A DNA stretch of 64,000 nt from Glutamicibacter arilaitensis Re117 (GTDB taxonomy: Bacteria; Actinomycetota; Actinomycetes; Actinomycetales; Micrococcaceae): contig NC_014550.1 of the NCBI RefSeq assembly GCF_000197735.1, positions 1,736,001 to 1,800,000 on the forward strand, in the 5' to 3' direction. The translations under genes and the position numbers were made by a program. Within the stretch, counting starts at the first letter, position 1. Each line of letters begins with the position of its first letter. Of this stretch, positions 24,710-33,353 are shown piece after piece. The notes beneath the pieces are model-generated. The model was not told where the DNA came from, did not search any database, and was given only the letters and a program-made list of their open reading frames with translations.

Positions 24710-25921
24710 CTACAAGTTCGACTCGTGAAGCCGTCCAAAGAGCAATGCGGTTTGCAGGACAAAAGCATCGCGTGGAACCAACGGATCCCACCCGGTGACC
24801 TCGCTGACCCGCTTGAGCCGGTAGCGCACGGTGTTGGCGTGGACGAAAAGTTCGCGTGCGGTGCCTTCCAAGGAGTGGCCCAGCGCCAGGTAGCTGGAAA
24901 GAGTTTCGGCCAAGCCATTGGAGGCCTGCTGCAAGGGCCGGTAGACCTGCTCGATCAAGGCGGTGCGGGCCAGCTCATCGCCATTGCAGGCGCGCTCTGG
25001 CCACAGGTCATCGGCGCCGATCGGATTAGGCGCCTGCGGCCAGGCCTTGGCGGCGCTGAATCCTGCCACTGCCGAGGCAGCTGCCTGATGCATTTCCTTG
25101 ACCGTGGGTGCCAAGGGGGAGTAGACCACGGGTCCGGGTCCGAAGAACCGGGTGAGGCGGCTCAGGTCGGCTTCATCGAATTTGGTATCCGAAAGCATCA
25201 GCACCGAACGATCGCCGAGCACCCCCACCAGGGAATCGCGCGAGTAGCGGATGGCCATGCGGCGCAGAGCCGAAACGAAGGTGGCGGCATTGGAGGACGG
25301 GGTGGTGCCCACCAGGATGCGGATGTTCTTCTGCGACTTCCAGCCGATCGCGGCAATCCGCGAGGCCAGGGAATCGTGGGCTTCGCCATGCAGCACCGCA
25401 TCGACCACGTGGGCTTCGAGGCGAGAGTCCCATGCGCCGCGGGTTTCAGCGGCGCGGGCGTAGACATCAGCGGCGGCAAAGGCCACTTCACGTGAATAGC
25501 GCAGCACCGCTTCGCGCAGGGCGGCCTGTTCTGCTTCGGGGGCAATATCCGGGACCTGGGATTCGACGACTTCCACGATGGTGCGCAGCAGGCCCAGGGC
25601 TTTTTGCAAGGAGATGGAGCGGGTCAGCTCGGTGGGAGCGGCACCGAAGACATCGGTGACCACCCAGGAGGGGGTGGAGGAAGGATCTTCGTACCAGGAG
25701 ACGAACGTGGAGATGCCCTTTTGGGCGATCAGGCCCAGGGCCGCGCGCTCATTGGGGGCCAGGGAACGGTACCAGGGCAATTGCTGGTCCAGGTACTTCA
25801 GCGCGGTGGTGGACAGCACGCCAATATGGTTTTTGAGTCGCTTGAGCGTTGCACTGCTGGGGGCCGGGGATTGGCTGGGGCGATTCTTCGGAGCTGCTGC
25901 GGCATCCATTTCAGGACTCAT
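24710..25921 (-). CDS. fasR: PucR-type transcriptional regulator of fatty acid synthesis
   Basis: 403 residues. The C-terminus has the PucR/CdaR helix-turn-helix (SSYLALGHSLEGTARELF, then HANTVRYRLKRVSEVTGWD, about 335-385), preceded by a GGDEF-like/CdaR linker region and an N-terminal sensory part. In Streptomyces coelicolor the orthologue FasR next to fabD activates the fab operon; mycobacteria keep a PucR-type gene at the same place. It lies between aceE and fabD on the minus strand. Confidence 0.88.
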   Translation of the reverse strand: MSPEMDAAAAPKNRPSQSPAPSSATLKRLKNHIGVLSTTALKYLDQQLPWYRSLAPNERAALGLIAQKGISTFVSWYEDPSSTPSWVVTDVFGAAPTELTRSISLQKALGLLRTIVEVVESQVPDIAPEAEQAALREAVLRYSREVAFAAADVYARAAETRGAWDSRLEAHVVDAVLHGEAHDSLASRIAAIGWKSQKNIRILVGTTPSSNAATFVSALRRMAIRYSRDSLVGVLGDRSVLMLSDTKFDEADLSRLTRFFGPGPVVYSPLAPTVKEMHQAAASAVAGFSAAKAWPQAPNPIGADDLWPERACNGDELARTALIEQVYRPLQQASNGLAETLSSYLALGHSLEGTARELFVHANTVRYRLKRVSEVTGWDPLVPRDAFVLQTALLFGRLHESNL

Positions 25922-25979
25922 GGTTTCCAGCTTAGTTTCTTTTCCCTGCCGGTGCCCTGTGCAGAGGGTAGAGGTGAGA

Positions 25980-26030
25980 TTAAAAGAGCCAGCTGCCCGC
26001 CTGCGAATTGCTTCGCAGGCGGGCAGCTGG
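25980..26030 (-). terminator. Terminator of aceE
   Basis: A perfect 19-bp stem (25989-26007 with 26012-26030, arms starting CCAGCTGCCCGCC) and loop TTGC, followed on the minus strand by TCTTTTAAT. Confidence 0.92.
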
Positions 26031-26054
26031 TCAGCTGGACTTATCCCGCTTCGC

Positions 26055-28799
26055 TTAGGCGTCTCCGCCAGCGTTGCCGGACTGGCCGGCGTTCGGGTTG
26101 TTCAGGTCGTACTTGGCGTGGGCCTTCACTGCGGTGTCCGCAGGGATTTCGCCACGCTCTACCAGCGACTGCAAGGTCTGTACTACCAGCGAGTGCGCAT
26201 CGATCTTGAAGAAGCGACGGGCTGCCGCACGGGTGTCCGAGAAGCCGAAGCCATCAGCACCGAGGGTGTGGAATTCACCTGGTACGTATGGGCGCAGCTG
26301 TTCAGGCACGGCACGCATGTAGTCGGTGGTCGCGATGACTGGGCCCGGGGTGGACTCCAGCTTGCTGGTCACGTACGGGGTACGGCGGGCCTTGGAAGGA
26401 TCCACCAGCACCTCGGCGTCGGCGCGCTGGCCGTCGCGGGCCAGTTCGTTCCACGAGGTAACCGACCAGACATCGGCCGATACGCCCCACTCGTCGGCCA
26501 AGATGGCCTGTGCTTCCAGGGCCCATGGCACGGCCACGCCGGAGGCCAGCAGCTGTGCGCGCGGGCCGTCGGTGGTAGCTTCCTTGAGCAGGTGGATGCC
26601 CTTGATGATGCCTTCCACGTCAACGTTCTCCGGCTCAGCTGGCTGGCTGATTGGCTCGTTGTACACGGTCAGGTAGTACATCACGTTTGGATCGGCGTGG
26701 TTGCCGCCGTACATGCGTTCCAGGCCGGAGCGCATGATGTGCCCGATTTCGTAACCGTAGGCAGGATCGTAGGTGATCACTGCCGGGTTGGTCGAAGCCA
26801 GGATTGGCGAGTGGCCATCGGCGTGCTGCAGGCCTTCACCGGTCAGGGTGGTGCGGCCGGCGGTAGCGCCGATGATGAAGCCACGGGTCATCTGGTCGCC
26901 GGCAGCCCAGAACTGGTCGCCGGTGCGCTGGAAGCCGAACATCGAGTAGAACACGTAGATCGGGATCAGCGGTTCGTCGTGGGTTGAGTAGCTGGTGCCG
27001 GCAGCGGTGAATGCTGCGACGGCGCCGGCCTCGTTGATGCCCGGGTGGATCAGCTGGCCCTGAGGGGATTCCTTGTAGGCCAGAACCAGGTCGCGGTCTA
27101 CGGACAGGTAGTTCTGGCCGCCTGGGTTGTAGATCTTCGCGGTCGGGAAGAACGAGTCCATGCCGAAGGTACGCGATTCGTCGGGGACGATCGGCACGAT
27201 GCGGTGGCCGAATTCCTTGTCGCGCATCAGGTCCTTGAGCAGGCGCACGAAGGCCATGGTGGTGGCCGCCTGCTGCTTGCCCGAACCGCGCTTGGCGATC
27301 GCGTAGGTCTTATCGCCTGGCAGGGACAGCTTCTTGGAAGCTTCCTGGCGGCGGGTAGGAACCGAACCGCCAAGAGCTGCGCGGCGCTCCATCATGTACT
27401 TGTACTCAGCCGAATCCTCGCTTGGGCGGTAGTACGGAGGAGTGTAGAGGTCAGCTTCGAGCTGCTCATCGGTAATAGGGATGCGCAGGTGATCACGGAA
27501 CTTCTTCAAGTCTTCCATGGTCAGCTTCTTCATCTGGTGGGTCGCGTTGCGAGCCTCGAAGTGCGAGCCCAAGCCGTAGCCCTTGACGGTCTTGGCCAAG
27601 ATGACAGTTGGCTTGCCCTTGAACTCGGCGGCTGCCTTGTAGGCTGCGTAGACCTTGTGGTAATCGTGGCCGCCGCGCTTCAGGTTCCAGATCTCGTCGT
27701 CGGTCATGTCGGCAACCAATTCCTTGGTTTCCGGACGCTGGCCGAAGAAGTGCTCGCGAACGAACGCGCCGGACTCGGCCTTGTAGGTCTGGTAATCGCC
27801 ATCCGGGGTCTGGTTCATGACGTCAACCAGGGCGTTGGTTTTGTCGGCTTCGAGCAGGGCATCCCACTCGCGGCCCCAAGCAACCTTGATGACGTTCCAT
27901 CCGGCACCGCGGAAGAAAGCTTCCAGCTCCTGCATGATCTTGCCATTGCCGCGAACCGGGCCGTCAAGGCGCTGCAGGTTGCAGTTGATGACGAAGTTCA
28001 GGTTATCGAGCTTCTCGTTGGCAGCAAGCTGCAGGAAGCCGCGCGACTCTGGCTCGTCCATTTCGCCGTCGCCCAGGAAGGCCCAGACCTGCTGGTCGGA
28101 GGTGTCCTTGATGCCGCGGTTCTGCAGGTAGCGGTTCAGCTGTGCCTGGTAGATGGCGTTAGCTGGGCCGATGCCCATCGACACGGTCGGGAATTCCCAG
28201 AAGTCAGGAAGCGAGCGTGGGTGCGGGTAGGAAGGAAGCGCATGGCCTTCCTTCGACTTTTCCTGGCGGAATCCGTCCATGTCCTCTTCGGACAGGCGGC
28301 CTTCGAGGAACGCGCGGGCGTACATGCCCGGGGACGCGTGGCCCTGGAAGAAGATCTGGTCGCCACCGCCTGGGTGGTTCTTGCCGCGGAAGAAATGGTT
28401 GAAACCTACTTCATACAGGGTCGCTGCACCGGCGTAGGTGGAGATGTGTCCGCCAACACCGATGGCGGGGTTCTGAGCGCGGTGCACCATGATGGCTGCA
28501 TTCCAGCGCATGAAGGCGCGGTAGCGGCGCTCGATGGCTTCATCGCCCGGGAATTCTGGTTCCTGGTCAACAGGAATGGTGTTCACGTAATCGGTGGTGG
28601 TCACGTGTGGCACGCCCACGGACTTGGCACCTGCGCGCTGCAGCAGCGAGCGGATAATGAACTGGGCACGCTCGGTGCCCTGGCTCTCTACGAGCGAGTC
28701 AAACGAGTCCATCCATTCCTGAGTTTCCTCAGGGTCCCGATCGGAGAGCTGGTAAGTCAGCCCGCTACGGATCTGGGAGATGTGTTCCTCTACAGCCAC
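26055..28799 (-). CDS. aceE: Pyruvate dehydrogenase E1 component (homodimeric)
   Basis: 914 residues. The start is GTG 28799, which has AAGGAG five bases upstream, giving [14 protein letters not shown]; a further upstream ATG at 28829 lacks such a site. The enzyme decarboxylates pyruvate with thiamine diphosphate and acetylates lipoyl-E2. The ThDP motif is [20 protein letters not shown] with NFVINCN. The C-terminal transketolase-like region ([14 protein letters not shown]) is intact. Linkage to fasR/fab genes connects acetyl-CoA supply to lipid synthesis. Confidence 0.97.
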   Translation of the reverse strand: MAVEEHISQIRSGLTYQLSDRDPEETQEWMDSFDSLVESQGTERAQFIIRSLLQRAGAKSVGVPHVTTTDYVNTIPVDQEPEFPGDEAIERRYRAFMRWNAAIMVHRAQNPAIGVGGHISTYAGAATLYEVGFNHFFRGKNHPGGGDQIFFQGHASPGMYARAFLEGRLSEEDMDGFRQEKSKEGHALPSYPHPRSLPDFWEFPTVSMGIGPANAIYQAQLNRYLQNRGIKDTSDQQVWAFLGDGEMDEPESRGFLQLAANEKLDNLNFVINCNLQRLDGPVRGNGKIMQELEAFFRGAGWNVIKVAWGREWDALLEADKTNALVDVMNQTPDGDYQTYKAESGAFVREHFFGQRPETKELVADMTDDEIWNLKRGGHDYHKVYAAYKAAAEFKGKPTVILAKTVKGYGLGSHFEARNATHQMKKLTMEDLKKFRDHLRIPITDEQLEADLYTPPYYRPSEDSAEYKYMMERRAALGGSVPTRRQEASKKLSLPGDKTYAIAKRGSGKQQAATTMAFVRLLKDLMRDKEFGHRIVPIVPDESRTFGMDSFFPTAKIYNPGGQNYLSVDRDLVLAYKESPQGQLIHPGINEAGAVAAFTAAGTSYSTHDEPLIPIYVFYSMFGFQRTGDQFWAAGDQMTRGFIIGATAGRTTLTGEGLQHADGHSPILASTNPAVITYDPAYGYEIGHIMRSGLERMYGGNHADPNVMYYLTVYNEPISQPAEPENVDVEGIIKGIHLLKEATTDGPRAQLLASGVAVPWALEAQAILADEWGVSADVWSVTSWNELARDGQRADAEVLVDPSKARRTPYVTSKLESTPGPVIATTDYMRAVPEQLRPYVPGEFHTLGADGFGFSDTRAAARRFFKIDAHSLVVQTLQSLVERGEIPADTAVKAHAKYDLNNPNAGQSGNAGGDA

Positions 28800-29161
28800 G
28801 GAAGCTCCTTGATTGAATTGCGGCTCCATCGCTTTGCAGTTATCCACTGCGGTGCAACGGTATTGGGACAACGGGTGCAGTAACACTGGAGTGATGTGCA
28901 CTGTCGGTTCATATGCAACTCTAGTGTTAAAAGCACCGGTTTGGTGCCTTGATTTCCAGCAAAAACAGGCATAAAACATACATTTGAAGTGACTTGTGCA
29001 ACCTTGTAGTAGGTCTATCTCCCACACACTCATGTGAGTATGGTGCGGGTCACGTCGATCTGGGTTATATTTGTTCGGCGTGTTATCGCTGCAGCGCTTG
29101 AACGGAACGGCAAAACCGTGTTTCGTTGGTAGTAACGCTTTGCACCAGCAGGAGGAATGAA
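28800..29161. promoter_or_regulatory. Divergent promoter region aceE / DUF3052
   Basis: 362 bp without a gene. It holds two small inverted repeats: GCACC-GGTTT-GGTGC (28933-28947) and ACTCA-TG-TGAGT (29028-29039). A TTATAT at about 29066 could be the -10 of the DUF3052 gene. No specific regulator can be named. Confidence 0.4.
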
Positions 29162-29578
29162 GTGAGCGACGCCGTATCGGCAAACTTGGAGCCCGCCAAA
29201 AAATTGGGCTTCGCTAATGAAGACCTTATTCAGGAACTGGGTTACGACGATGACGTGGATTACGATCTGCGTGACTCAATCGAGGACCTGATTGGTTCAG
29301 AGCTGCTCACCGAAGAGGACCATGACGTTGTCGACGCAGTCATTTTCTGGTGGCGCGACGGCGATGGAGATCTAGTTGACGCATTGATGGACTCGCTGAA
29401 CTGCTTGGACGAGAACGGCATTATTTGGCTGCTCACCCCGAAGCAGGGTCGCGAGGGACATGTATCCCCAGCACTTATCCAGCAGGAGGCACCAACCGCC
29501 GGCCTGCATGTAACTACTAGTGAAGGCGTTTCGGAGGATTGGTCCGCAATCCGCCTCGCCCCACGTAAGAAGAACTAA
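29162..29578 (+). CDS. DUF3052 family protein
   Basis: 138 residues from GTG 29162 with a strong AGGAGG. Very acidic; pattern [52 protein letters not shown]. This actinobacterial family lies between aceE and ahpE also in mycobacteria (Rv2239c). It may be a small Rossmann-like protein; function unknown. The stop overlaps the ahpE start by one base. Confidence 0.9.
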   Translation: MSDAVSANLEPAKKLGFANEDLIQELGYDDDVDYDLRDSIEDLIGSELLTEEDHDVVDAVIFWWRDGDGDLVDALMDSLNCLDENGIIWLLTPKQGREGHVSPALIQQEAPTAGLHVTTSEGVSEDWSAIRLAPRKKN

Positions 29579-30030
29579 TGATCCAAACAGGTTCACGCCT
29601 GTTCGACTTCTCGCTGGAAAATCAGTACGGCGAAACGATAACCAGTACCGGGCTGTCTAGCGGCCGGGTGCTGGTTGTCTTTTATCCCTGGGCGTTTTCG
29701 CGGGTATGCGGGTCGGAACTGGCAACACTCCAAGAGCACTACGAATTTTTTGCACGGCATCAGGTACGCATCGTGGCCATTTCGGTGGACCATAAATTCA
29801 CCCTGCGCAACTATGCGCAGTCGCTTGGCCTGGACTTCGAGTTGCTGGCTGATTTTTGGCCGCATGGGGCGGTGGCGCAGCAAGCCGACGCCTTTGATCG
29901 AGATCGCGGGGTCGCTGCCAGATTGTCGCTGTATCTAGTTGACGGTGAAGTTCGCGATATTTTCCGCAGCGAGATGACGCAGCCAAGAAGCATTGATGAC
30001 TACAAGGCGGCTGTGGAGCGCGGCGTTTAG
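29578..30030 (+). CDS. ahpE: Peroxiredoxin, AhpE type
   Basis: 150 residues. Reduces hydroperoxides and peroxynitrite through a peroxidatic cysteine, here Cys44 in FYPWAFSRVCGSEL; the usual P-x-x-x-T/S-x-x-C motif is kept with Ser in place of Thr. No resolving cysteine is present, as expected for one-Cys AhpE proteins. Translationally coupled to DUF3052. Confidence 0.9.
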   Translation: MIQTGSRLFDFSLENQYGETITSTGLSSGRVLVVFYPWAFSRVCGSELATLQEHYEFFARHQVRIVAISVDHKFTLRNYAQSLGLDFELLADFWPHGAVAQQADAFDRDRGVAARLSLYLVDGEVRDIFRSEMTQPRSIDDYKAAVERGV

Positions 30031-30145
30031 CGCGCCCAAATATGCTGTGCTCCAGCTCACGCAAAAAAATGACTCCTCGATTTGCCCGAGTGCGAAAACC
30101 TGTGTACAGTTATTCCTCGTTGGCTTGCAAAAGTGAACATGGTAA

Positions 30146-30221
30146 GGGCCTTTAGCTCAGCTGGTAGAGCGTCACGTTTACACCGTGAATGTCATCGGTT
30201 CGATCCCGGTAGGGCCCACCA
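30146..30221 (+). tRNA. tRNA-Val (anticodon UAC), copy 1
   Basis: Cloverleaf: acceptor GGGCCTT/AGGGCCC with one G-U pair; D arm GCTCAGCTGGTAGAGC; anticodon stem TCACG/CGTGA with loop TTTACAC, anticodon TAC; T arm with GGTTCGATCCC. The CCA end is encoded (30219-30221). Identical to the copy at 30914. Confidence 0.95.
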
Positions 30222-30227
30222 AATAAG

Positions 30228-30260
30228 AATCCTCGATCCATTCGGATCGGGGATTTTTTG
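30228..30260 (+). terminator. Terminator after tRNA-Val copy 1
   Basis: AATCC-CGATCC against GGATCG-GGATT (30228-30255) and a T run TTTTTT. Confidence 0.85.
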
Positions 30261-30271
30261 TTTCCGGCAGG

Positions 30272-30721
30272 CTATTTTCCAATCGGACAAATCCTGCGGT
30301 GCCCAATGATGCCGGCTTCATGAGATATTTGATCCTCGGTGAAGCTGAACTTCTTGGCGTCCTCACCCGAAGCCATCATGGCTGGATCGGTGGCTTTTTC
30401 ATTGCGCTTGGAAATCCAGGTATATGGTTACGCTGCATCGGCGGGTGCACCGAAATTGCCAACCTAGTGGAGCGATTTGGCGCCGCCGTCATCCATGGCC
30501 CAGCGGATGATGATGACGCCGTCTTCGACAACCGTTTCTTGGTGAGTGAGATCGCTCATCGAATTGCTTTGCTTCCGGCTGCCGGCCAGGCCCGAAGATT
30601 TTGGTGCCTCGTGTTCTTCGGCGCAGGCCCTGGCTGGTGCCTTGGAAGGGATGGTCCCAGGGGTGCAGCTTGAAATGAGCGGGCATAGGGCAAGGCCGGC
30701 AGCTGCGAATCTCTTGTTCAT
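30272..30721 (-). pseudogene. Decayed lipoprotein gene with two in-frame stops
   Basis: An ATG at 30721 (AGGAGAGG upstream) opens an 85-residue frame with a lipoprotein signal peptide (ISSC, Cys19), a linker and DLTHQETVVEDGVIIIRWAM. It stops at TAG 30464-30466, but the same frame goes on with coding-like sequence VGNFGAPADAA, a second stop TAA at 30428-30430, then PYTWISKRNEKATDPA and KKFSFTEDQISHEAGIIG to TAG at 30272-30274. Both stops are in one frame with no shift. The likely ancestor is a lipoprotein of about 147 residues, function unknown. It lies between two identical tRNA genes. Confidence 0.6.
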
Positions 30722-30913
30722 GCCACCAGCCTCTCCTGTGCCTGCGGCGGAACAGAATGTTGATTTCCCGATTGGCCCATTTGGTGACGCTCGGCACTCT
30801 TTTGTGAAAACCTCCATTTCAATTTGCCAAGTCAGTTCGGGATGCACTAGATTATTACTTGTTGCAGAGGACGAATGAGGGAAAGAAACTTTCCAAGTTC
30901 ACACGCTGCAGGA

Positions 30914-30989
30914 GGGCCTTTAGCTCAGCTGGTAGAGCGTCACGTTTACACCGTGAATGTCATCGGTTCGATCCCGGTAGGGCCCACCA
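30914..30989 (+). tRNA. tRNA-Val (anticodon UAC), copy 2
   Basis: Identical over 76 bases to the tRNA at 30146, including the encoded CCA (30987-30989). The flanks differ outside the tRNA. Confidence 0.95.
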
Positions 30990-30990
30990 A

Positions 30991-31047
30991 AACGAAGACC
31001 GCTTCAAGAACTCTTTTCAGGGTGATCGAAGCGGTCTTCTTCGTTTT
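30991..31047 (+). terminator. Terminator after tRNA-Val copy 2
   Basis: GAAGACCGCTTC (30994-31005) pairs perfectly with GAAGCGGTCTTC (31028-31039); outer AACGA/TCGTT extends the structure and TTTTC follows. Confidence 0.88.
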
Positions 31048-31100
31048 CCGGCCGGTGCCAGCCAATCGCCGAATGCCAGCGACAGTGCGAAACTGGATTC

Positions 31101-31709
31101 ATGACTGCACCAGAAGAAAACCTTTGGCTCGCCACCGTTCGCAAGAACCCGGACCACTCGCCGAATTTTGCCCAGCGCTGGCGCACGCTTGCTGCAGAAG
31201 GCCAGGATATTTTCGGGGAAGCTCGCACCGTTGACGCGATGGTTGCCCGAGGCAGCAGGATCCTGGATGCCGGATGCGGGACCGGGCGCATCGGCGGCTG
31301 GCTTTCCGAGCAGGGGCACCAAGTGGTTGGAGTGGACCTCGACCCGCATTTAATCGATGTTGCGCGCGTGGATTACCCCAAGGCCCAATGGCAGGTCGGC
31401 AATCTGGCTGATTTCACCATCGCTGGCGCAGCGGGGGAAAGGCAGGAATTCGATCTGATCGTTTCTGCCGGTAATGTCGTCACCTTCCTCTCCGAATCCG
31501 AACGCCTGCCGGCACTGCAGCAGCTGCGCGAGCAGCTGGCGGCAGACGGGCGCATGATCATCGGATTCGGCTCGGGACGCGGCTACGCGTTCGATGACTT
31601 CGAGGCCGACGCACGGGAGGCCGGGCTGGCACTGCAGCAGCGCTATTCGACCTGGAACTTCCACTTGCCTGCCGACGATTTCCTGGTGGCCGTGCTCGGG
31701 CGCAAATAG
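31101..31709 (+). CDS. Class I SAM-dependent methyltransferase
   Basis: 202 residues with motif I ILDAGCGTGRIGGWL (about 53-67), motif II GVDLDPHLIDVAR and a motif IV-like DLIVSAGNVVTFL. The substrate is not evident. The predicted protein is soluble and shows the full Rossmann methyltransferase fold. It stands alone after the tRNA terminator. Confidence 0.88.
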   Translation: MTAPEENLWLATVRKNPDHSPNFAQRWRTLAAEGQDIFGEARTVDAMVARGSRILDAGCGTGRIGGWLSEQGHQVVGVDLDPHLIDVARVDYPKAQWQVGNLADFTIAGAAGERQEFDLIVSAGNVVTFLSESERLPALQQLREQLAADGRMIIGFGSGRGYAFDDFEADAREAGLALQQRYSTWNFHLPADDFLVAVLGRK

Positions 31710-31858
31710 CGGCAAGCGCCAAACCAGCCACTGCAGGAAAAAATCCATTTCGATTCCATGCTAAGTGCGAACGCCCCTGAAGGACCCTTGGCCTGCGGCT
31801 TCTCACGTTGTCCGAAATGGGCGGGGCGCAATTCTGCTCAGTTGCCAAAACACGCCGC

Positions 31859-31906
31859 TTGCGCGAAGCGGACTCTCGCGCTATCTTGAACTTTGTAATG
31901 CAAAGT
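31859..31906 (+). promoter_or_regulatory. Promoter with overlapping palindrome for the membrane protein/regulator pair
   Basis: -35 TTGCGC (31859-31864), 17-bp spacer, -10 TATCTT (31882-31887). The predicted start point falls in the inverted repeat ACTTTG-TAATG-CAAAGT (31890-31906). An operator placed over the start site fits repression, probably by the winged-helix protein encoded downstream. Confidence 0.5.
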
Positions 31907-31968
31907 GGTTTTCGTCACGGACTGCTTTGGGGCTCGGAGGCGGAAATCGCCGAAGGAGGAAGGGCATC

Positions 31969-32631
31969 ATGGAAAACGGGAACAGCAACGAAATCGACCC
32001 GGCCCGCATACTGCGAGGAATCGAATCGGACGCACAGCAAGCCCGCGAGGGCATGAGCCCGAACCAGCAGCTGCTGTTTTCCATCTGGGGCGTTGCCTGG
32101 ATCATTGCCTTCCTCGGCCTCTACTTCGCACTCGCGCCGCAAGGCGCGCCGCTGCTGCCAGCGGCGGTTGGAATCGGCACCGCAGTTGCCTCATTCCTCA
32201 TCGCGATCGTGATTTCCGCAGTGCATTCGGCCAAGCGCGGTTCGGGGACCAGAGGGCCGTCGATGGCGCAAGGGGCGATTTACGGCAACACCTTCAGCCT
32301 CGGCATGATCATCACTGCCCTGCTCGGATGGCGGCTGCATGCCGAGGGGCTGAGCTCAATGGGCATGGCGACTTTTGCCCTCGCCGGCCTGTGCCTGGTG
32401 ATCGGCGTGCTCGTGGTTGCCGGATCGGTACTCTTCAACGACCGGACCCAACTGATCTGCGGGGCTTGGATCCTGGCCATTGCCCTGCTTTCGCTGGCGG
32501 CACCGGCGCCGCTGAACCTCTTGGCCGGAGCGGTTGGCGGTTTGGGGTTCATCGTGCTGGGCCTGCTGCACGGCAGCAAGCCGGAACTGGTGTCGGGAGC
32601 GTTGATCCGGGGTGGGCATGCAGGAGCTTGA
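31969..32631 (+). CDS. Integral membrane protein of unknown function
   Basis: 220 residues from ATG 31969, with GAAGGAGGAAGG upstream. Soluble N-terminus (about 1-40), then six hydrophobic segments between residues 42 and 210. The pattern (helices with small charged loops) matches membrane proteins that actinobacteria encode just before a small winged-helix regulator. The stop overlaps the regulator gene by 14 bp, so the two are translated together. Confidence 0.8.
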   Translation: MENGNSNEIDPARILRGIESDAQQAREGMSPNQQLLFSIWGVAWIIAFLGLYFALAPQGAPLLPAAVGIGTAVASFLIAIVISAVHSAKRGSGTRGPSMAQGAIYGNTFSLGMIITALLGWRLHAEGLSSMGMATFALAGLCLVIGVLVVAGSVLFNDRTQLICGAWILAIALLSLAAPAPLNLLAGAVGGLGFIVLGLLHGSKPELVSGALIRGGHAGA

Positions 32632-32911
32632 CCCGCTTATCCACGCCCAGGCGCGGCTGAGGACCATCACGGTCCTGGACACCTTGCGTGCCGGGGATAG
32701 CATCTCGTTTCCCAAGCTGCAGGGGCTGCTGTCGATGACCTCGGGAAATCTGGCCACGCACTTGCGCAAGCTGGAAGAAGCTGAATACGTGAAAGTGGAT
32801 AAGGTCCTGGAGGGGCGGAGCCCGGTCACCTACATTGCCCTGACCCGCACTGGGCGAACCGCCTACGAAGAATACAAGGAACAGCTGCGCGCATTGCTGG
32901 ACACGGTTTGA
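32618..32911 (+). CDS. Winged-helix transcriptional regulator
   Basis: 97 residues from ATG 32618. The sequence LIHAQARLRTITVLDTL, SFPKLQGLLSMTSGNLATHL and RKLEEAEYVKVDKVLEGRSPVTYI corresponds to a winged helix with recognition helix and wing, of the MarR/ArsR-like HTH_27 group. No ligand domain. Such proteins are normally dimeric repressors. Overlap with the membrane protein gene and the palindrome at 31890-31906 point to autoregulation. Confidence 0.88.
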   Translation: MQELDPLIHAQARLRTITVLDTLRAGDSISFPKLQGLLSMTSGNLATHLRKLEEAEYVKVDKVLEGRSPVTYIALTRTGRTAYEEYKEQLRALLDTV

Positions 32912-33072
32912 TCGTTGGCCGAACCCGCAAGCCTACGCCGAATTGCGTGGAGGGGGAGGAACCGGGAGAATCTGCCAGCTAATGCAGAGGCCCAGGACAG
33001 GTGATTCACCTGCGCGGCCCACTAGGCTGGGAAAGGTACGCTGTCGAATCAACTGCAGAAGGAGATTTTCCA

Positions 33073-33267
33073 ATGGGCCTAGGCGATAAGATCCAGAACA
33101 AGGCGCAAGAAGTTTCGGGCAAGGTTAAGAAATCCGTAGGCGATGCGACCGACAATGAGCGCCTGCAGGCTGAAGGCGTGAAGGACCAAGCCGCTGCGAA
33201 AGCCAAGCAGGCCGGCGAGTCAGTCAAGGATGCGGCCAAGGATGTTCGCGACGGCCTGGACAAGTAG
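33073..33267 (+). CDS. CsbD-like stress protein
   Basis: 64 residues from ATG 33073 (AGAAGGAG upstream). Low complexity, Lys/Ala/Asp-rich, helical: GLGDKIQNKAQEVSGKVKKS and further AKAKQAGESVKDAAKD units. CsbD-like proteins are abundant under general stress in bacteria; molecular role unknown. Ends before a very strong terminator. Confidence 0.88.
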   Translation: MGLGDKIQNKAQEVSGKVKKSVGDATDNERLQAEGVKDQAAAKAKQAGESVKDAAKDVRDGLDK

Positions 33268-33289
33268 CAACCTGCACACCGGAACTTAA

Positions 33290-33330
33290 GCAGCAAAGGT
33301 GCCCGCGAATTACGCGGGCACCTTTGCTGC
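33290..33330. terminator. Very strong bidirectional terminator
   Basis: An 18-bp perfect stem: 33290-33307 pairs with 33313-33330, loop AATTA, arms starting GCAGCAAAGG. It separates the converging csbD-like and methyltransferase genes. Confidence 0.92.
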
Positions 33331-33353
33331 TTCTGCATGGAACGCTGCCAGGG

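Noticed and set aside
27045..28883. A 612-codon open frame on the plus strand opposite aceE
   Set aside because: It is antisense to a clear full-length AceE and has no motif; long shadow frames are common opposite high-GC genes.
30299..30673. 124-codon plus-strand frame between the two tRNA genes
   Set aside because: The minus strand gives a lipobox start, ribosome site and coding-like sequence; the plus frame has no such support.
30146..30989. tRNA-flanked region as an integrative element
   Set aside because: Only about 690 bp with no integrase; the repeat is the whole tRNA rather than its 3' end.
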